64,000 nt of DNA from contig CABFPE010000221.1 in assembly GCA_900660155.1 (NCBI GenBank), forward strand, positions 649,546-713,545, written 5' to 3'. The translations under genes were made by a program, and so were the position numbers. Below are positions 1 through 12,990 of this stretch, piece by piece. Origin of the DNA: Hofstenia miamia (taxonomy: Eukaryota > Xenacoelomorpha > Acoela > Hofsteniidae). The notes beneath the pieces are model-generated. The model was given only the letters and a program-made list of their open reading frames with translations, had not been told where the DNA came from and searched no databases. Position 1 is the stretch's first letter; each line of letters begins with the position of its first letter.

Positions 1-160
1 TTAACTATTTACTTTCTACACGGTGTTATCATATTCTTTCTACATTGTGTTATTATATTGTTTCAACATTACGTTTTTTAGTGTAAAATACAAAAGTTTC
101 TAAATTTGGAAAGTGTTCCCAAACTTTTAGCCACGGTACTGTATATTTATTATATATATA
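1..160. other. AT-rich flank, no feature
   Basis: I see nothing coding here. The stretch ends in a short TA run (about 151-160) that the following inverted-repeat element appears to have used as its target. Confidence 0.5.
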
Positions 161-422
161 CTGGCGCTGGGTATATGGGTTTTTTTCGTTTTGTACCCAG
201 CGGCAGTTTTGAGCAAAAACCCCTGTACCCAGCGCCAGGTGACCATGTGAAGCCTAAAAAGAATTACCCTAATTTTTTTGATAGATCTGTTAATGAGGAC
301 CTCATATGAGATTATGTACAAAAAAATGGGCCCGAACTCGGAATTTTTCAAAAACCCATATACCCAGCGCCAGAAAGTGTACTGAGGGCCAGTACATATT
401 TCCTGAAAAATACCCAGCGCCA
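161..422. mobile_element. Small MITE with TACCCAGCGCCA terminal and internal repeats
   Basis: The left end (161-180) reads CTGGCGCTGGGTATATGGGT. Its inverted complement recurs at 354-373, and a shorter inverted end lies at 411-422. The 12-mer TACCCAGCGSCA occurs four times on the + strand (194, 226, 361, 411) and once inverted at the left end. The element sits between TA-rich runs, which suggests TA target use. It has no coding capacity. Family not assigned. Confidence 0.55.
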
Positions 423-659
423 ATATATGTGTATATATGTATATGCATTTAGCTATAGACGGTATTGATTGATAGCAGCTTTGTCGATTAAATTTTTTAT
501 TTTCGTGGTTGACTATTTTCAATGGGAAATAGTTTCCTAAATTTTTGAGGTTTTGCCTTGTAGTTTTCTATTAAAAGGGTTCTTTCTACATCAACCTCAA
601 CTTTTAATAAACACGGTGGCCAAATCAGGACGTTTTAAATAAATACAAATTTTATAGTT
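423..659. other. AT-rich, no feature
   Basis: No coding, repeat or RNA signal was recognised. Confidence 0.4.
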
Positions 660-768
660 TTAAGCCATTATTTTGAAATAAACATAGGAAGGGGCTTTTC
701 TGCGATGCTTGATTCCTTTATAACTTAGACCAAGCAATCTAGCATTGCAAGTACAAGGTACACTTATG
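660..768 (-). CDS. Candidate terminal exon with a Cys-x-Cys motif
   Basis: A possible last exon on the - strand. A pyrimidine-rich tract ending in TTACAG precedes position 768. The reading frame then gives ISVPCTCNARLLG followed by a basic stretch (KHRRK) and a stop at 660. A Pro-Cys-Thr-Cys motif close to the C-terminus recalls the end of secreted cystine-knot factors such as IL-17-type proteins, whose last strand carries a similar CTC. That resemblance is a few residues long and is only a suggestion. No joining exon with the right phase was proven. It could equally be random open sequence. Confidence 0.18.
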
Positions 769-1347
769 CTGTAAGAGTTCAGAACAATGGTGGGAAATTT
801 TTCGAATATCATTTGTAAAAGGCTTATTTTGTATAGTTGCATGCATAATGTATTTAGGCGTTTTGCAATTGACAGTTGTTTAAATTTTAGTACGACGTGA
901 TAAGTGATTGACGTTGTCCAGATTGCATTTAATGCATATATAATTATTTCAATATTCCAATGTGAAAAACTATTTATCTATGCTTAATTATTGATTTTTA
1001 TGGCGCTGTTGCAATGCACTCGTCTTCTTTTACAGCACTTATTAAATTCGACACCTTGAATTAATTTTCGCTTACATGGGATCGATTTTTCCATATTCTA
1101 TCAAAAATTAAATTAGTCATAAAAGATACAATTTTCAAGTATATACAGAAATATTTCAAGAGATAAGTGCAAATCTCATTGCTTCCAAAATTATCAAATA
1201 TCACGATTTTATGCTAAAAACCTTAATAATATATGATTTTAATATTAAAACTAAAACCCCAAGATAACACCAAATTTGAGACACACTGATTTATATTTAA
1301 CACTGATTCTCAATGCTACGCTTACAAAATAATGGGTTTTTCTCTAG
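769..1347. other. AT-rich, no feature
   Basis: Nothing supported was seen here. If the candidate exons on either side are real, this would be intron. Confidence 0.4.
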
Positions 1348-1579
1348 TTAAAATTCTAAATATTTTTTAATATCAAAATGTTTCATAACTCTTGAAGCCA
1401 GAGTTGACTGATTTTGTTCGAGTGTTTTTTTACACAACTGCATTGTGTGATAAAAATCCTTGTTATATATCATTTGTGTAATCTTTAAATCAGGATGGCA
1501 TGGTAACTTTGTCTTGAAAAAACGCTGATCGAAGCAAATCAACATAGATTGTAATCTTGCCGGTTTCAACCATTCAAGA
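1348..1579 (-). CDS. Candidate exon, unrecognised cysteine-containing protein
   Basis: The - strand is open for about 77 codons after a good acceptor (TTTACAG before 1579). It runs from SLEWLKPARL through three spaced cysteines (LICFD, LPCHPD, QLCKK) to a stop at 1348. The composition is protein-like rather than low-complexity. I do not recognise a family. It lies on the same strand as the possible signal-peptide exon at 6085-6316 and the Cys-x-Cys exon at 660-768, so the three could belong to one secreted-protein gene. No splice phases confirm this. Confidence 0.18.
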
Positions 1580-4500
1580 CTGTAAATGAAATTATCAATA
1601 AACGGAGAGCAGTATGATTCGCCAATCATCTTATGTTTAAATTTGAAATATTAGAATACATATCTGTTTTAACATACTGTTTTCGTATAAATATTCAGCA
1701 GTTATCGACTTTAAATCCTAATGCCTCGATTTATAAGTCCAATCAGGCCTATGTCGGTTATATAAGTTGTGACGGAGTTAGTATGACTTATTCGAACTGA
1801 AACATTTGGAATTTATCTTGTGTGAAATCAAGTTCTCTTTTATTTCGACATTTATTTTAAATGAAATTGGCGGATAGTATTACGCATGATACCAAATCTT
1901 CTTCAGCAGTGACTGGCAGCATTAGAAAAGTGGTATAAATTTATGATTTCGTCTAAATTAATAGTTGTATGCTTGCTAGCACGTAGATTCGCACGAAGGA
2001 AAAATTAATTAATTAATCGCACTCGTTTAAAGCTAAATCAATACTGTCGACAATGCATATATATTTACTCGCAGTACGTTTAATTAAATTTGCAACTTTA
2101 TAGCAAAACTTTTTAGCTTTCCAAGTATCTCAGGAAATTTTCAATTACATCATTTTAAATAATTTACATTCATTTCATTTAGTCTGATAGTATAAAAATG
2201 ATTTATGCTTAAATTTATTGTTTGATTTCTGCCAAATTTTGAATACACCCGGATTGAATAATGTCAAAGGATGTAGCCGACTGATCATCATATTGTGGAG
2301 GATATTGTTCTTTAGAAGTTAGAATTTCCAAATTAACTCGATTACATGGCCTATATTCTATTGCTTTTTGAATCTCCAGAGGAAAAGGGAATATAAAATT
2401 GGAGATGAAAGCGTGTAACTAAATATCATTATAAGGGAATGTGCATGACTAAATGTTTGGTACTCTGTTTTATTTATTAAATTTCTTAGAATTAAGTGGT
2501 TTTGGTATTGATAAGAGCAATAATCGTTTCTTTTCTATGATTTTCCGAATATACGTTAGGGAATTCATTGCTCAGTGCTGTTTTTGTAATCCAATTTTTT
2601 AGACATATTTCAATGTGCTTCAACTTGTGGCTTTAAAATTATTCAATATATTGTAGGATTTTTACAATGGCTGCGAATTTATTCTATAAGCATTAGGCGG
2701 GGGGTTTAGTTCCACTTTGCATTCGAACGCATTTACGGTAAAAGGATCTTTATTTAACGTTAATTGAAATATTCACTTTTGAAAACATTGTGCTTGTTAA
2801 AATGTTTGTTTTCCAGCCACAATTCTACTCTTGTTTTAGAGACTTTCTACAATTACATAACATCCGTTAGTATCAAATATGATTTGCGACTGTAGCAGGG
2901 TAGTGCAGGCTTCGAAATTTAATAGTCCCAATCACATATGGTTCAATTTTTCATTAACTTTTAAAGGATGAGCGCTAATTAATGAACAAGCTGTCTAGCT
3001 TTTATAAAAAGGCTTAAAAGCGTTGAAAAGTTATAATAGAGGCTTTTTGTAGTAATCTCAGTTCCACGGCATATTTAATCACAGGTTACCGTCGCATGAG
3101 ACGGAAGTAGGTAAGTCGCATAAAACCCTGGACTGTAGTTCTAATAGGAAATCATTCTTTGCACATCATGTGCTCCAACTCTTTCAGCATTTTGTAATGG
3201 GTGTTTAATTGCCTATGTGTTTAATTGCATGTGTTTACTTGTAATTTACAAAAACTATAAATTTATATGTCAGGAATTCAAACAATCCTCTTCAATCTTG
3301 AATGGGTCATCTAACATCCGAACATTAAACTCTTCAATATTCTTAAGTAATTGGATGTTCTAAAGTCTAATTGCCAATCGCATGCAATGAGAACACACTT
3401 GACATCTCATTGTAATTTGCATGAATATATTGTTAAAACGTGATTAATGTTTCCACTGATTTAAATGGCCATACGAAATATGTGATCCTTATTGTCTTTA
3501 ATCAATATCACATTGAAATTGTTTATTTATTTATTTTAACTCACTATCCTGCAGTTTGAAAATGGAATTAACTTTTCATCTAAATAAGAGCATAGTTTAG
3601 GGGCGAAGTCAGAGCATACCGTAAATATCGACAAGTTTGAAAGTTGGAAAGGAGTTTAAACAGTTTGAATTAATCCCAAAGAGCCTATACTGCCTCTAAG
3701 TTTACCAACAGTTTTGTTCAAATTCTTAAGCAATTTTCCCCCAAAGCATTAGAAAATTAATTTGAGCACATCTATGAGGAAACGTGCTTCCCTGTTTCCC
3801 AAGAAGAACTATTAGCTGATATCAAAATAGATTTAAAATATTACAATTTTATTAAACCACAACTGCTTATTGTATTTTAAAGTCATACACCTGTTTTCCG
3901 CATTTTCAAACAATATCTCCAAGCTTATTTAGGCATTTGGGATTCTCAGGATTCTCGGGATAAGTTTGAATGTCTGCTATGGTCAAAATTTGTCAATGGA
4001 AAATCCGATTTTCGAATTATCCCGTTCCTCAAATTGGGGAAACAAATACTTTTGTGATTTTACTTTTACCCCATTGAAGGATCTGCGGAACCAAACCCCG
4101 CCAGGTTTCCGATTTTAAATTATCTCAAGCTAAGATGGTAAAATGTATTTTAGGAATCTATTTTTGCAGAATTTTCTGTATTTCGAGGGCTTCTCCACAT
4201 TATTGATAACCCAGCGTTTTAATTACTGACATGTAACCTCCCTCCTCGTCAGAAGATCCTTCATTTTCGTCCACTAGCGGATTTGCTACAACCTATATCG
4301 ACTATGATTTTTAAATGTTCCATATAGCTTACTGCAAGTCAAAGCATTTATTAGAAATCGGTTGTAACTTTAACTTCACTTAACACTGCTGAGAATATCA
4401 GTAATGTTCCCCCGTCGCTCGCTATGCGATTTTATCTTTAGTTAATTTTTTGAGAAACAATACATTTTAAGTAGCTTTCATGTTAATCTACACCTCAGTC

Positions 4501-6084
4501 AATCTTAACATCAAATGCCAAACAAAAAAGAGTCTATTATTTTGAATGCTATACTGAAGGTGAACACAGTGTTTTCATTATACAATTTTTAAATTTTCGA
4601 GTTTTAAATGCGCATATTTTCTCAAATGCATATTTTGACTGACATTTTTATAAGTTTATTTTAAACTCATATTTTTTGAAAGTGAGAAAACATTGTGACT
4701 CGCTCTTTAGTTCTAGAAAAAATGCCAGAGACGATTTCGAACTGAATTTCAGATTTCTAGTTCCTTAACTTGAGTTTGTAGGAATGCTGCTACATTCAGC
4801 AATTGCCTTTAAAAGTGTGTTGAATAACAAAATGTAATATAGAATTGGCATCCGAGTTTATAACCACTGATTTATTCGCGGTTTATCATCAAACAATTTG
4901 TTACGGTTGGTAAATTTTATGTCGAATCGATTCATCGCTATGCTTTCTTGGGGTTGAGTTGCATGTAAGGCTATAAAGTTTATTTATTTTGTGCATTGCA
5001 ACAAGTAGATCTTGTTTATTTATATAAGTGTTTTTTGTAGAGATATGAAAACTGAAATCTATTGCAAAAAAATCGAACACAACTTTTCAACTAAAAGGTG
5101 TTGCTGCTTCGCTGTGTCAGGTATTTACAAAAATGGAAATTTATGCGTGCGTAAAGTATGAATATATACATATTTCAAATTCTCCGATGTTTGATTTTGT
5201 ATGAAACTCGTAAAAATGTAATGTATCTCTCCAGTATTATAAATTAAGCAAATATGTTGACGTTTAACGGCACTATTTCATTTGGTTTTTACTCGTTTGA
5301 AGTCGTTAAAAATACATAATTATCACTATAATCAGTTTCCTAAACATAAAATTGAACTGTTTTCAAATTTGGAGTAGATAACCTCTGTACGAAAATTGTT
5401 TCAATTGTATCGCGGAAGGAGTTATAAAAACGGTTGATTGTTACTTCTTGTTAGAATAATTTTTGCTTTTATTTGCAACACTTCTATTAAAATATTTTGA
5501 CTATTACATTTGCATAAGAATAAATCTAATAAGTTAAGACATTACAATTACCTTTTTTATTTATCGACTATAATCTAATGTCAAGATAAGCGCGGCAATC
5601 CAAGTAATTTTTTCAGAAAATAATTTCACTGTTTAAAAGTGAATTTTAGAAATGTGAAATAGCGGATGCAGCATCAACCGCAGTATTTCATAATGTGTGC
5701 GAAAAATTGAAGTAAGCTCCTTGCAAAATCTCTTAAATTTACTATAACCCTGCAAGGACAACTGAAGATATCTTTAGTTGTCCTCGAACCCTGAAATTCA
5801 CGTATTTTTAAATTAGATTGATTAGGTTTAACAAAAATAGACTAAACTTTGTTGATAGTTGGCTTCTTACATAGAAATGTCTTTCCCGTTCGTGATGGAA
5901 TGATTGGACCATTTGGTAAATAACTAATTCTTAATGAATAGTACCTAAAAGTGTTGTGCCCGCTTTGGTAATTTATTATTTGTTCCTAACACAAATGCTT
6001 TGGTTGAATTTTATCCTTGTTTAAATTAAGGTTTTTCGTGGGAATGATTAAATTAAATAGATTTCTGCATTAAAATTTACATAC
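1580..6084. other. Long AT-rich stretch without a recognisable gene
   Basis: No homology-like reading frame was seen on either strand. The only structure noted is a near-perfect 30-bp palindrome at 5755-5784 and short AATT runs near 2010. It could be intron of a - strand gene if the flanking candidate exons are real. Confidence 0.4.
5755..5784. repeat. 30-bp near-perfect palindrome
   Basis: The arms AGGACAACT and AGTTGTCCT flank a central AAGATATCTT. The whole block equals its own reverse complement except for one symmetric mismatch pair. Function unknown. Confidence 0.6.
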
Positions 6085-6316
6085 TGTATCCTTTTTTACG
6101 ATGATATTCAGTGACCGCGGTGTAATTCGTCGTGGAATTTTGTTTATTATCCTCATAAATAGGCTTCTCGGTGGGTTTAATCCTGACGGGGTACGTTTGA
6201 ACAGCCACTTGTGTTTGGGAGTGAACTATTCTTCTGTAAGGAGCAGTCGTCGTGAATTTGAAAAAATAAATTAACACCATTGCAAATAAATGAACCGAAC
6301 TGATATCGAGTTTCAT
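6085..6316 (-). CDS. Candidate first exon of a secreted protein
   Basis: On the - strand an ATG at 6316 opens MKLDISSVHLFAMVLIYFF, which has the shape of a signal peptide: a short polar start and a hydrophobic core, then KFTTTAP as a plausible cleavage zone. About 50 polar residues follow (VRIKPTEKPIYEDNKQNS). The frame ends at a strong donor, with GTATGTAA immediately after position 6085. This block is more GC-balanced than its surroundings. An alternative upstream ATG at 6445 would bury the hydrophobic segment. I do not recognise the protein, and downstream exons are not proven. Confidence 0.3.
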
Positions 6317-8030
6317 GGCAACGGGTCCAGCGCCCGTTTCATGGTGCCTAGCGGAGAGAGCGTGTTCTGTCAGCGTACTGGCTCGTGAGATTTTTCCAAT
6401 AAAGCACACACTTTTACAACTATCTGCTGATTGGTTGGATTTCATTCATTAATATAGTTTGTGTTGGCATGAATAATACACTCGCAATTCCTCATGTTAG
6501 CTCTCTATTGTACGCCAATTGGAGGCCAGTTGTATTTGGCAGCGTTTGACACTCCTACGTGCATACGCGACACCTGTGTTCTACACTTGGTAACAGATTT
6601 TTCTCTTTTGATTTCTTATCCAATTATTTATTTTTACAGAGTGTTGCACTGCAAGCCATGTGGAAATTTTACGCCTAGATTTCATTCAATATTTATTCAT
6701 GGTATTTAACACGAGATTTGCACAAAGTAATCGCTTTAAAGCTTATGCATGAACTAATCATCGCAGCAATTGTTTCCTATCCACAAATAATTAAAAAACT
6801 ATTTTTTCTTTTCATATGTCTATTTAATTTTCTGAATTAATTAAATTATCCGACAATTCAAGTATCATCATTTGAAAATTGATATATGCGTTGGAAACCT
6901 TTGACTACTATCGCTGACCTCTGTAGTAATGCTACAAAGGTGATCATCGCTTTTTGTTAATCTATACGCATTGTCCACATTATTGTTTAAAATTTTATAC
7001 TAAATCTTCAAAAAACCAACACTTCTAAGTTCTATTCTTTGAGCGCATTTGACTTTAGGAATCCTTAGAGCAATTCTCAAACATCTATGTGACTCGTTTC
7101 AGTTTTATTTTTTCAATTCAATCTTCTTTCAGTGGAAATCTTTAGAGCTACTCAACATTCTAAATTGGCAGCTTTTTACCAAAAACATAAGGCATTGGTT
7201 TAATGATTTTATATGCTAGCATAATGTACAAGGTAAATCAGCAAGACACGACAATAGTAGCATCAGATTATTTTAATTAAGCCAAACAATACTCACTCAA
7301 TGGTAACTGAATATATGTGGTATTGTTGGATTGTTTGATAGAAGATTCATTTTGACACCATAATCTTCCACCATTGACTATCCAATATTGATCTATTATC
7401 GTAAATTGCAATTTTTTCCATGAACGTATAGCCAAAATTCGTGGTTTAAGACGGTAATGAGTCGTCTTCGTACTTGCTTTTAATCATTCGGGTAAAAGGC
7501 ACTATGACAATATTTTTTACACTTTGGGATAACACCTCTACCACTGTTAGTTCACCAGAGGTGTATTTAGAAGAGGCATGGAGCAATGATCCCCTTCAGG
7601 CGTTCAACATAGATTTTTTATGGTTTAAGAATAAAGTACTTCATTATTACTTTTAAAAAATTTAGAGACAACCAAATTTTGATAGTTTTTTGGAGGGATC
7701 TACCCTGTAATTTGAGGTGCCCCTCCATCAAAATTTTCGGAATACGTTCTAGAAATTAACCCATCTTGAATTTCCAAGCTTTTTAAGGCTACAGAAAACT
7801 TGTTGTTTAATTGTTTAAGGGTGAACAGAAATACACAGAATTAGGCAGAATAGTTCATATGACCCTACATTCCAGAGAAACTTTGGTTTTCGAAAAAACA
7901 GTCATTTTCATTTACATCACTAATTAAAAATATGGGATTTAAAATAAGCACTTATCTCATTATTCGTGCTAACTAATGAGTATGTTCTGGTTAGAATGTG
8001 TATTAGTAATCCCTTCTGCCATGGTGATAA
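6317..8030. other. AT-rich, no gene recognised
   Basis: This contains short open frames (for example 7474-7656 +) with no recognisable family or splice context. Nothing is supported. Confidence 0.4.
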
Positions 8031-8034
8031 ACAT

Positions 8035-9130
8035 AATCTTCAATAGCTTTATTTTGTTTGCTCTTTGCATATGTACAAATAAGATATATACATATTTACA
8101 AAAAATGTACACAGAACTTAGATATACATATACTACAAACTAAGCTACAATAATTAAATTAAAATGCACACAGATATTTACAATTAAAATGGATTAAAAA
8201 TAAGAAGTTTCGCTACAGTTTTAACGTTTAAGTATTCTGTTATTATTTTGTTCTGCTAATAAATTGTGTTTTAACAGTTTTTTAAATTCATTTATATCGC
8301 TGGCTTTCCTTACACTGATAGGTAAATCATTCCACAGTTTGCAAGATGTTGTTGTAAAAGAATTTTCCCAGTATTTGCTTCTTGGATGTATATTGTTTAT
8401 GCACATGTTAGCACGGTGATTATATTTTACAAATTTCTTGATTAGTGCCCTACCACTTGTTTTCAACTGCTTAAACATGTGTACTAAGCTGTTGTACTTG
8501 GTTATAGTAAATGGACGAAACAATGTTAATGTTTGCAGTTTTTTACTAACTTGATGTTTACTAATGGAAAACATGACACAGATTGACCAGTTAAACAATC
8601 TATTTATACGCTCATGATCAACTGTCTTAATATTGCTTAAAAGAATGCAAGCATATGTATATTGACTAATTACAAAAGCGTTGATTAAATCTTTACTCTG
8701 CTTAAACCGTTTTATTTGTTTTAGATACTGTATTCCAAACGCAATCTTACGAATCTTGGTGTTTATGAAGTCGTTATAACAGAAGTGTTGATCTATTTCC
8801 ACCCCTAAGTACTTTACTGATTTGCTGTTTTGGATTGATGATATACCGTCGGAAACTCTTAGACTTATGTCTTTAGCTATTGCTTCTGATCCACTTGGAG
8901 CGAAGATGATGAACTGAGTTTTTTGCGTATTCACTGTTAGCATGTTTTGGTTAAGTAATAATAAGCATTTACGTATTTCAAACTTTTTCCATTTCTTGTA
9001 ATCTACAACTTTTGTAAAGACACTCACACTCCATTGTACTGATAATCGAGAAAACATTTGATCTAGTTTTTTATTAACGAACTCCAAGTTATCCATGGCT
9101 ATATAACTATAAAAACTAATGCCATTATTG
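8035..9130 (-). mobile_element. 5'-truncated non-LTR (LINE) retrotransposon
   Basis: A - strand LINE of the endonuclease/RT type, of which only the end of the RT and the C-terminal region survive. The 3' UTR runs from 8220 down to about 8035 and includes AATAAAGC on the - strand. It abuts the tail of an unrelated retroelement at about 9130, so the long open frame crossing 9130 is a chance read-through between two elements. Confidence 0.7.
8221..9130 (-). pseudogene. LINE reverse transcriptase thumb and C-terminal region
   Basis: The frame contains the standard post-catalytic LINE signatures in order: NMLTVNTQKTQFIIF (after the YADD region of other LINEs), KYLGVEID, a long helical section, and the terminal pattern FTTTSCKLWNDLPISVRK followed by FKKLLK. 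These are typical of Jockey/CR1-group proteins. The catalytic palm motifs and the endonuclease are absent, so this is a dead 5'-truncated copy, although the remaining frame is still open for about 300 codons. The product would have been the retrotransposition protein acting on its own RNA. Exact clade not assigned. Confidence 0.75.
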
Positions 9131-10311
9131 AAAGATTTTCCTTTGGTACCACCCTTTACTACGAATAGAAGTATAGTATGCAACAAAGAGAAAGATACCC
9201 AATTACAAGTTTTTGAATAGCTTGAGTTCTTCTTTTCAGAAATTCGATAGCTTAGATTTTTAATAAGCTTTCCGTGAGAGGTGAGGTGCCTCCAGTAGCA
9301 CTAAAACTACAGGTGTAATTTTGGCATGCTGAACATCAATTGCACTTCTTTGATAGTGCAATATTTTCTCTTGCTCATGTGCATGGGTGGTATGATTTGG
9401 GTTTTTATTGGTATTAGTTGCTACACAAGGATTAAAAACTCTTGCTTCAAAAAACCAGTTTTTTTGCGAGGTGCGTTTCTTTGTGGCATCAATACAATTG
9501 TATGACATTAAGTCTTGCAGTATATTGCATCTTCTGGCAACAAATCATCGTTTTGAACATGATAGTGTATGAGAAGTAGTGAATTTTACCCACATACACA
9601 AACTGTGGGTATGTCCGCCGGTTCAATACCATATCTCTTTCGAATGCAATGTCTGAAATACCTTTTACTTGTGTGAAAAGTTTCCGCGGATATTAGCGGC
9701 GTCGCTAACCAGAAAGGGCATCCTTTGTGAGAGATAAATTTGACAGCTGTTTTTTATTCAGCAGTAAACCCATGTTCAGAAGCACCTCATGCAAATTTGT
9801 TTGTTTCAACTCTTGTTTTCAGGCATTGTTGAACAAGAGATTTTTGCTCCGACTGCATGTTGTTTGGTAAATGAAAGGATTGGGAACAATTCCATTTTTG
9901 AGATGTACAGTATTTAAATAGAGAAAAACTATTAGTCCTCGCTAATTGAATTAGGTTCGCGTAAATCTAAGCCTCCCATACGTGTTGCAATGCAAGGAAC
10001 TTATCAAGAGTATGCTCGATTTCTTTGTTGAAGTTGTTTAGCAGGCTAACTGGTTGCTCAATACTATTTGGTGATGACTTAGTTGACCTCTGAAGGTATA
10101 ACTATTTATTTTGAATAATTTTAACAAAGCACGAATGTGTTGCATGTGGTTGTATCTCCGACATTTTAATTGCTTTTGATGTCATTGTGAACCATTCCTT
10201 GACCTTTTCTTTTTTACTTTTCTCACAACACGTTTGAGTGCCGTTGAAACCACCAAAGTATTTTACTATATCCGTTCTTAACTGTATAAACTCATCTCTA
10301 TTAAGTAGCAT
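9131..10311 (-). pseudogene. Retroelement C-terminal region: knuckle plus nuclease-like domain
   Basis: Several - strand frames read in order like one degraded protein. About 10170-10110 gives EIQPHATHSCFVKIIQNK. About 9790-9600 gives SHKG, then RKRYGIEPADIPTVCVCG. About 9480-9290 gives FFEARVFNPC and QHAKITPVV, and 9292-9131 gives SATGGTSPLTE, then SFSLLHTILLFVVKG. The same architecture recurs at 50548-50138 plus 44880-44663. I recall this pattern (C-x-C...H...C, then SDGARLDI...FFDVRVFNP, then FTPLVFSTTGG) from many uncharacterised invertebrate RT-linked proteins. The D...DxRV spacing resembles a restriction-like endonuclease (inference). Multiple stops and frameshifts make it a pseudogene. 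Confidence 0.6.
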
Positions 10312-10585
10312 CCTTCATCATTGTCAAATTTCATGGAGTTTTCTACCAACAGAGCATCATCAACAAGAATAAATCTTGTTAGATGCTTAAACATGCTAAT
10401 TAATCTCAAAATTCATTCATATTCACAATGTTGAATTTTAAGGTTGTTCTATTATTAGTAATTGGAATTATTACTTATTGTTGCTATTAGCATCAACGAT
10501 ATTTAGTTATCGAATCACCGCATTTTTGGTACGCTCTCTTATCCAGATGATCTAGCTGTTCGGAAATTTTAAATTCTACCGCATG

Positions 10586-10589
<4 letters not shown>
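10312..10589. other. AT-rich, probably more of the same retroelement or flank
   Basis: No reading frame was recognised. Confidence 0.3.

Positions 10590-10628
<39 letters not shown>
10590..10628. repeat. (AT)n microsatellite
   Basis: About 19 uninterrupted AT units. Confidence 0.95.
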
Positions 10629-10631
<3 letters not shown>

Positions 10632-12990
10632 ATATTACTAAAATCAAAAATATGAGTAACATTTTTTTAGCATTTTCTCGAAACACAATTTTGTTGGATA
10701 TCTATTAAAAGTGGACATGTATTGACATTACACTTTCAATATTCGACATTTTAATGCTATAAGTTGGATGGAAATTTCAATTGGCCATTAATCTAGACTT
10801 TAATCTCGAAATGTTAAAGACTTACTTCCTTTAGTCTATTGTGAAAATGTGCGTTTGGCCTAAATGAAGATGTTAATTTCTTTTTTGAAAATGTGAGTTG
10901 AAGTCCCTGGTTGAGTTGAATTACTGAAAGCTTGAATCATAATAACTTATGTATGGAGGTGATGTAGTATTATTGAAGTAAATAAACGATTACTTACGTT
11001 TGAGTATTGGATTCATTGGCATGTAGGAAAGCGCTTTGTTGTGTGCATTAGCTGGAGTTAGGTAGTAGTCGGTGATATTGTTCATAATCTCCGTCTAATT
11101 CCGTTTTAATATTTTGGGCGTACACGATTTATACGTAATCCATTCTTTCATGTTTATTGTATAATGGTTATGAGAGAAAAGTAACTTTTGATCTTTAATG
11201 CCTGCCAGATTTAACCCATTAGACCATATTCTCGTTTACTAATTATTCAGAGTATTGTACAGCCATATAAGTTTCTAGTTTAAGCACTGTTCACACATTT
11301 CCTTAAGTAGTAAATTTCGACCACCTGGGGAATTACATTGGCCTTCATAGAAATTTTAATTTGTTTCTCTTACGGAATTCCTCACTGGTTAGTAATATTC
11401 TAATGGTTGATTTCTATTTAAGCTGTTTCAACATTCGAGAGCTGTGATTGGCATTGTAGGTACACTATTTGTAGTTATCAACGCTTATTGTTATTTCGTA
11501 TAACAGTCTTGATGAAGTTTTGATGAACTTTGAGTATCTACAAACAATCAACACTTCTAATTTTGATTTTAATTTTTTCATTTACAGTATTAGGATTTTT
11601 AACTTAAACATATTATCACTAGGCTTGGGACCAGAATAGACTGTTTCAGCACTGGGTAATCAGTCAAATTTTATCAGGACGCCATAAATAGTCTATCTCC
11701 TTATCTCAGGATAATCAATCTAAGATCAAGACTAAGGAAGGTAGAAGACAGTACTAACACCATGATGTTACTGCGGAGGCATTACTTAGCTTAATAGTGA
11801 TCGTTCATTTTATATGCGATCAATCATGATGAGCTGCTGCAGGTTACTTGGTAGCTTTTGTGCTTTGCTTAGAAATAAAAGATACTAAACTCAATTCCTA
11901 GCATTCAACTTTATAGCTTTGTTCTTTACCTTGGTGTCTTCTTTGGGTAAGTGAGGCTAGTGTAGCTCAAGTTTAAGAACATTGTAAATTAGTAAGTATA
12001 AAATAAGGCTTATCAGGTCAGAATGATTTTATTAAGAGACAGTACATGACAGGCAAAATTCTTGTCTTGTCCCCACCTCTACTTGTCACTGTAATTTCAA
12101 AATAATTTCAATGTTTACGACCTACTGCAAAGCGTCACATCAAAGTGGGTGTGGCTCTTTTCGCCGTTCGCGTATTTCCTTTATCACTTTTTGAATAAAT
12201 GAATTAAATGAATGAAGTGTGGATTATTTGAACATCTGATCAGTCACATTATAGGAATCGATTAATTTTTTTAAATACCAATTAATTTTAAAAAAAATTA
12301 GAAACGTTAAGTGGCAATTATGTTTTGAAATTGTATAATTCTGTATGATAGCATTGTTGCTTTCAGAGCAGAAATATTTTGAAAGTTCAGGCCTGCGATA
12401 AATTGAAGGCTTGTGGGGATCAATTTCAATTCAGGTGAATTTTTTTGGAAAAATTCTAATAACTCATCCAAACAACTTTTCTGGGTCAGTTTTTACAATG
12501 AGCAATCAACTGATATCCTCGAAATTGTGAAAAAATGAATTTTTGAGTCACTATAGCACTTTTTTAATTTTACCGCAATAAACGTAATTCAGTTCTATGA
12601 CAAAAGCCTTCTGTAACTGTAAAACATCGTAAGTTATACTTTAGTAACTAAATTAAATAATTTTACTCAAAATATATAATTTACTAGTCGTAAACATATA
12701 GTAAATTGAGTAAAATTGCAACGAAAAATTTGAATATTTCAAGGCTATGATCCACGTAGTTTTCCAAAAATACATCCATTAGCAAAAATTGGAGGCACTA
12801 GGGATCACAAGTCTGGTCGATATTTTTAAGCCTGCGCTTGAAGCACGAAATATGATTAAGCCTAGGGTTAATTTATCTTAGAAAAATTCAAACTAACAAC
12901 CACTACTACAAAAAATACGACAATATTGTATAACCTATTGTAAATATAATGATAGGATAAACATATCGGAAATATAGTTAAATGTAAAAC
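10629..12990. other. AT-rich, no gene; one long inverted repeat near 12660-12720
   Basis: Nothing coding was recognised. At about 12658-12719, AATTTTACTCAA...AATTTACTA is followed by TAGTAAATTGAGTAAAATT, an imperfect inverted repeat with a 7-bp insertion in one arm. It could be the remains of a small MITE. Confidence 0.4.

Noticed and set aside
6494-6709. 71-codon + strand frame
   Set aside because: No family resemblance or splice context. It is AT-rich random frame quality.
7474-7656. 60-codon + strand frame with mixed composition
   Set aside because: Possibly an eroded transposon scrap, but no motif could be named.
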